From the NCBI GenBank assembly GCA_002366755.1, contig DFBV01000189.1, positions 745 to 6,891 on the forward strand: DNA of 6,147 nt. The letters are read 5' to 3'. A program made the translations under genes and the position numbers. This stretch comes from Anaerolineales bacterium UBA3071 (GTDB taxonomy: Bacteria; Chloroflexota; Anaerolineae; UBA3071). This document shows positions 5,065 to 6,147 of the stretch, piece by piece. Position 1 is the stretch's first letter, and each line of letters opens with the position of its first letter. Below the pieces are notes generated by a model. The model saw nothing but the letters and a program-made list of their open reading frames with translations. It was not told the origin of the DNA and did not search any database.

Positions 5065-6147
5065 ATGGCTAAGATCCTGCGTATCAACATGACCGACCGC
5101 ACCGCCACCTACGAGGATGTGCCCGAGAAGTACAAGCTGATGGGCGGCCGCTGGCTGACCTCCACGCTCATCTCCGACGAGGTGGATCCCACCTGCCACC
5201 CGCTGGGGCCGAACAACAAACTCGTCTTCGCCCCCGGCATCGTCACTGGCACTGCCGCGTCGAGTTCGGGCCGGGTCTCGGTGGGCGGCAAGTCCCCTCT
5301 CACCGGCGGCATCAAGGAGTCCAACGCTGGCTCCGCCTGGCCGCAACTGGTGGCCCGCTTAGGGTTAAAGGCCATCGTCGTCGAGGGCTACCCCGAGGAC
5401 GACGGCTGGTGGGGGATGCACATCACCAAGGACGGCGCCGAGTTCTTCGCCGCCGACGAGTACGCCGGCAAGGGCCTCTACGAGGTCTATCCCATGCTGT
5501 TCAACCGCTTCGGCAAGAAGGTGTGCATCACAGGCATCGGTGTCGCCGGTGAGCAACGCTATGCCAACTCCGGCGTCTGCTTCAACGATATAGACAACCG
5601 GCCCAGCCGCTACTCCGCCCGTGGCGGGCTGGGGGCGGTGTTGGGCAGCAAACACCTCAAGTTCATCGTCGTGGATGGCAAGGACGGACCCGGAGTGGAG
5701 ATCGCCAACAAGGACCTCTTCAACACCGGTCGCAAGAAGCTGACCAAGGCGATACGCGAGCATGCCCTCACCAAGCCCGGTGGCGCCCTCAACACCTACG
5801 GCACCGCCGTCCTGGTCAACATCATCAACGAGGCCGGCGGCCTGCCCACCCGCAACTTCCGCGAGGGCCGCTTCGAGGGCGCGGCCAAGATATCCGGCGA
5901 GGCCATGGCCGAGTACTGCGAAAAGCGAGGTGGCGTAGGCACGATGGGCCACCCCTGCCACCCCGGCTGCATCATCCAGTGCTCCAACGTCATCCCCAAC
6001 CCCGATGGCAGCGAACTGGTCTCCGTCATCGAGTACGAGACCACCTGGGCCTTCGGCGCCAACTGTGGCATTGACGACCTGGATGTCATCGGTAAGCTGA
6101 CCTGGATGTGCAACGACCTGGGAATGGACACCATTGAGGCCGGCGAC
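5065..6147 (+). CDS. aor: Aldehyde:ferredoxin oxidoreductase family tungstoenzyme, 3'-truncated
   Basis: The first 361 residues of a protein normally about 600 long are visible; the frame is open to the last base. AOR enzymes oxidise aldehydes to carboxylic acids with ferredoxin, using a tungsten bis-pterin cofactor and one [4Fe-4S] cluster in the cytoplasm. The N-terminal domain (about 1-205) shows the cofactor-binding GGKSPLTGGIKESNAG at 74-89 and ARGGLGAVLGSKHLKFIVV at 185-203. The second domain starts near 215, with NTYGTAVLVNIINEAGGLPTRN at 243-264 and EYET at 323-326. Three cluster-type cysteines, C298, C302 and C306, lie in GHPCHPGCIIQCSN; the fourth would be beyond the window. Their CX3CX3C spacing differs from the CX2CX3C I recall for Pyrococcus AOR, so this is probably a separate AOR clade with its own substrate. 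ATG 5065 has GGGAGGT at 5050-5056, 8 nt upstream, and an in-frame TAA at 5056-5058 excludes earlier starts. Regulation is likely through the long structured leader. Confidence 0.93.
   Translation, partial: MAKILRINMTDRTATYEDVPEKYKLMGGRWLTSTLISDEVDPTCHPLGPNNKLVFAPGIVTGTAASSSGRVSVGGKSPLTGGIKESNAGSAWPQLVARLGLKAIVVEGYPEDDGWWGMHITKDGAEFFAADEYAGKGLYEVYPMLFNRFGKKVCITGIGVAGEQRYANSGVCFNDIDNRPSRYSARGGLGAVLGSKHLKFIVVDGKDGPGVEIANKDLFNTGRKKLTKAIREHALTKPGGALNTYGTAVLVNIINEAGGLPTRNFREGRFEGAAKISGEAMAEYCEKRGGVGTMGHPCHPGCIIQCSNVIPNPDGSELVSVIEYETTWAFGANCGIDDLDVIGKLTWMCNDLGMDTIEAGD

Noticed and set aside
4815..5072. 85-codon plus-strand frame through the AOR leader, starting with ATG at 4815
   Set aside because: It overlaps the hairpins of the structured leader and the AOR start, has no good Shine-Dalgarno, and shows no recognisable protein pattern.
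4671..5108. 145-codon minus-strand frame covering the AOR leader
   Set aside because: There is no motif or start signal, and it runs opposite a clear promoter, a structured leader and the AOR start.
5365..5961. 198-codon open frame on the minus strand
   Set aside because: It lies wholly opposite the strongly supported AOR gene. Its Ala/Val/Gly-rich, family-less translation is typical of antisense shadows in G+C-rich genes.

Overview
This is a G+C-rich bacterial segment in which all convincing genes lie on the + strand. The families present (a B12-mutase-like enzyme, an opine-type dehydrogenase, a TumE-type toxin, MoaD-like sulfur carriers and a tungsten-type aldehyde ferredoxin oxidoreductase) point to an anaerobic or facultative metabolism. 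Together with the octamer arrays and palindromic C/G-rich repeat, they resemble Chloroflexota (Anaerolineae-like) genomes or a related environmental lineage. The taxonomic guess is recalled, not computed. Both window edges cut through genes.

Layout: (1) positions 1-1335 hold the 3' part of a gene whose protein looks like the TIM-barrel subunit of an adenosylcobalamin-dependent mutase (glutamate mutase epsilon / ornithine aminomutase type). A small palindromic element is embedded in frame. (2) After a 58-nt gap containing an 8-bp tandem repeat comes a complete opine/octopine-dehydrogenase family gene, 1394-2518. (3) A two-gene toxin-antitoxin module of visibly lower G+C (2661-3376) follows, with its own sigma70-like extended -10 promoter. 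(4) A small DUF4242-like protein (3427-3783) is next. (5) Two different MoaD/ThiS-like genes follow (3827-4108 and 4324-4698), separated by a second 8-bp tandem array framed by imperfect inverted repeats. (6) A promoter with a perfect TTGACA box and 17-bp spacer drives a leader of about 300 nt, which folds on paper into a closed multi-hairpin RNA. (7) An aldehyde:ferredoxin oxidoreductase gene starts at 5065 and runs off the window after 361 codons.

Functional reading: the right half is a tungsten/molybdenum-pterin enzyme locus. The MoaD-like proteins would serve in making the pterin dithiolene or as AOR-associated small proteins, and AOR would use the cofactor. The structured leader is a good candidate for a Moco/Tuco-type riboswitch or another cofactor-sensing RNA. 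A possible 21-codon upstream ORF with a perfect Shine-Dalgarno, set within competing hairpins, lies between this RNA and AOR. The left half looks like amino-acid metabolism (a carbon-skeleton or amino-group mutase plus an NAD(P)-dependent dehydrogenase) whose substrate cannot be read from sequence. The toxin-antitoxin module separates the two halves and looks like a later insertion.
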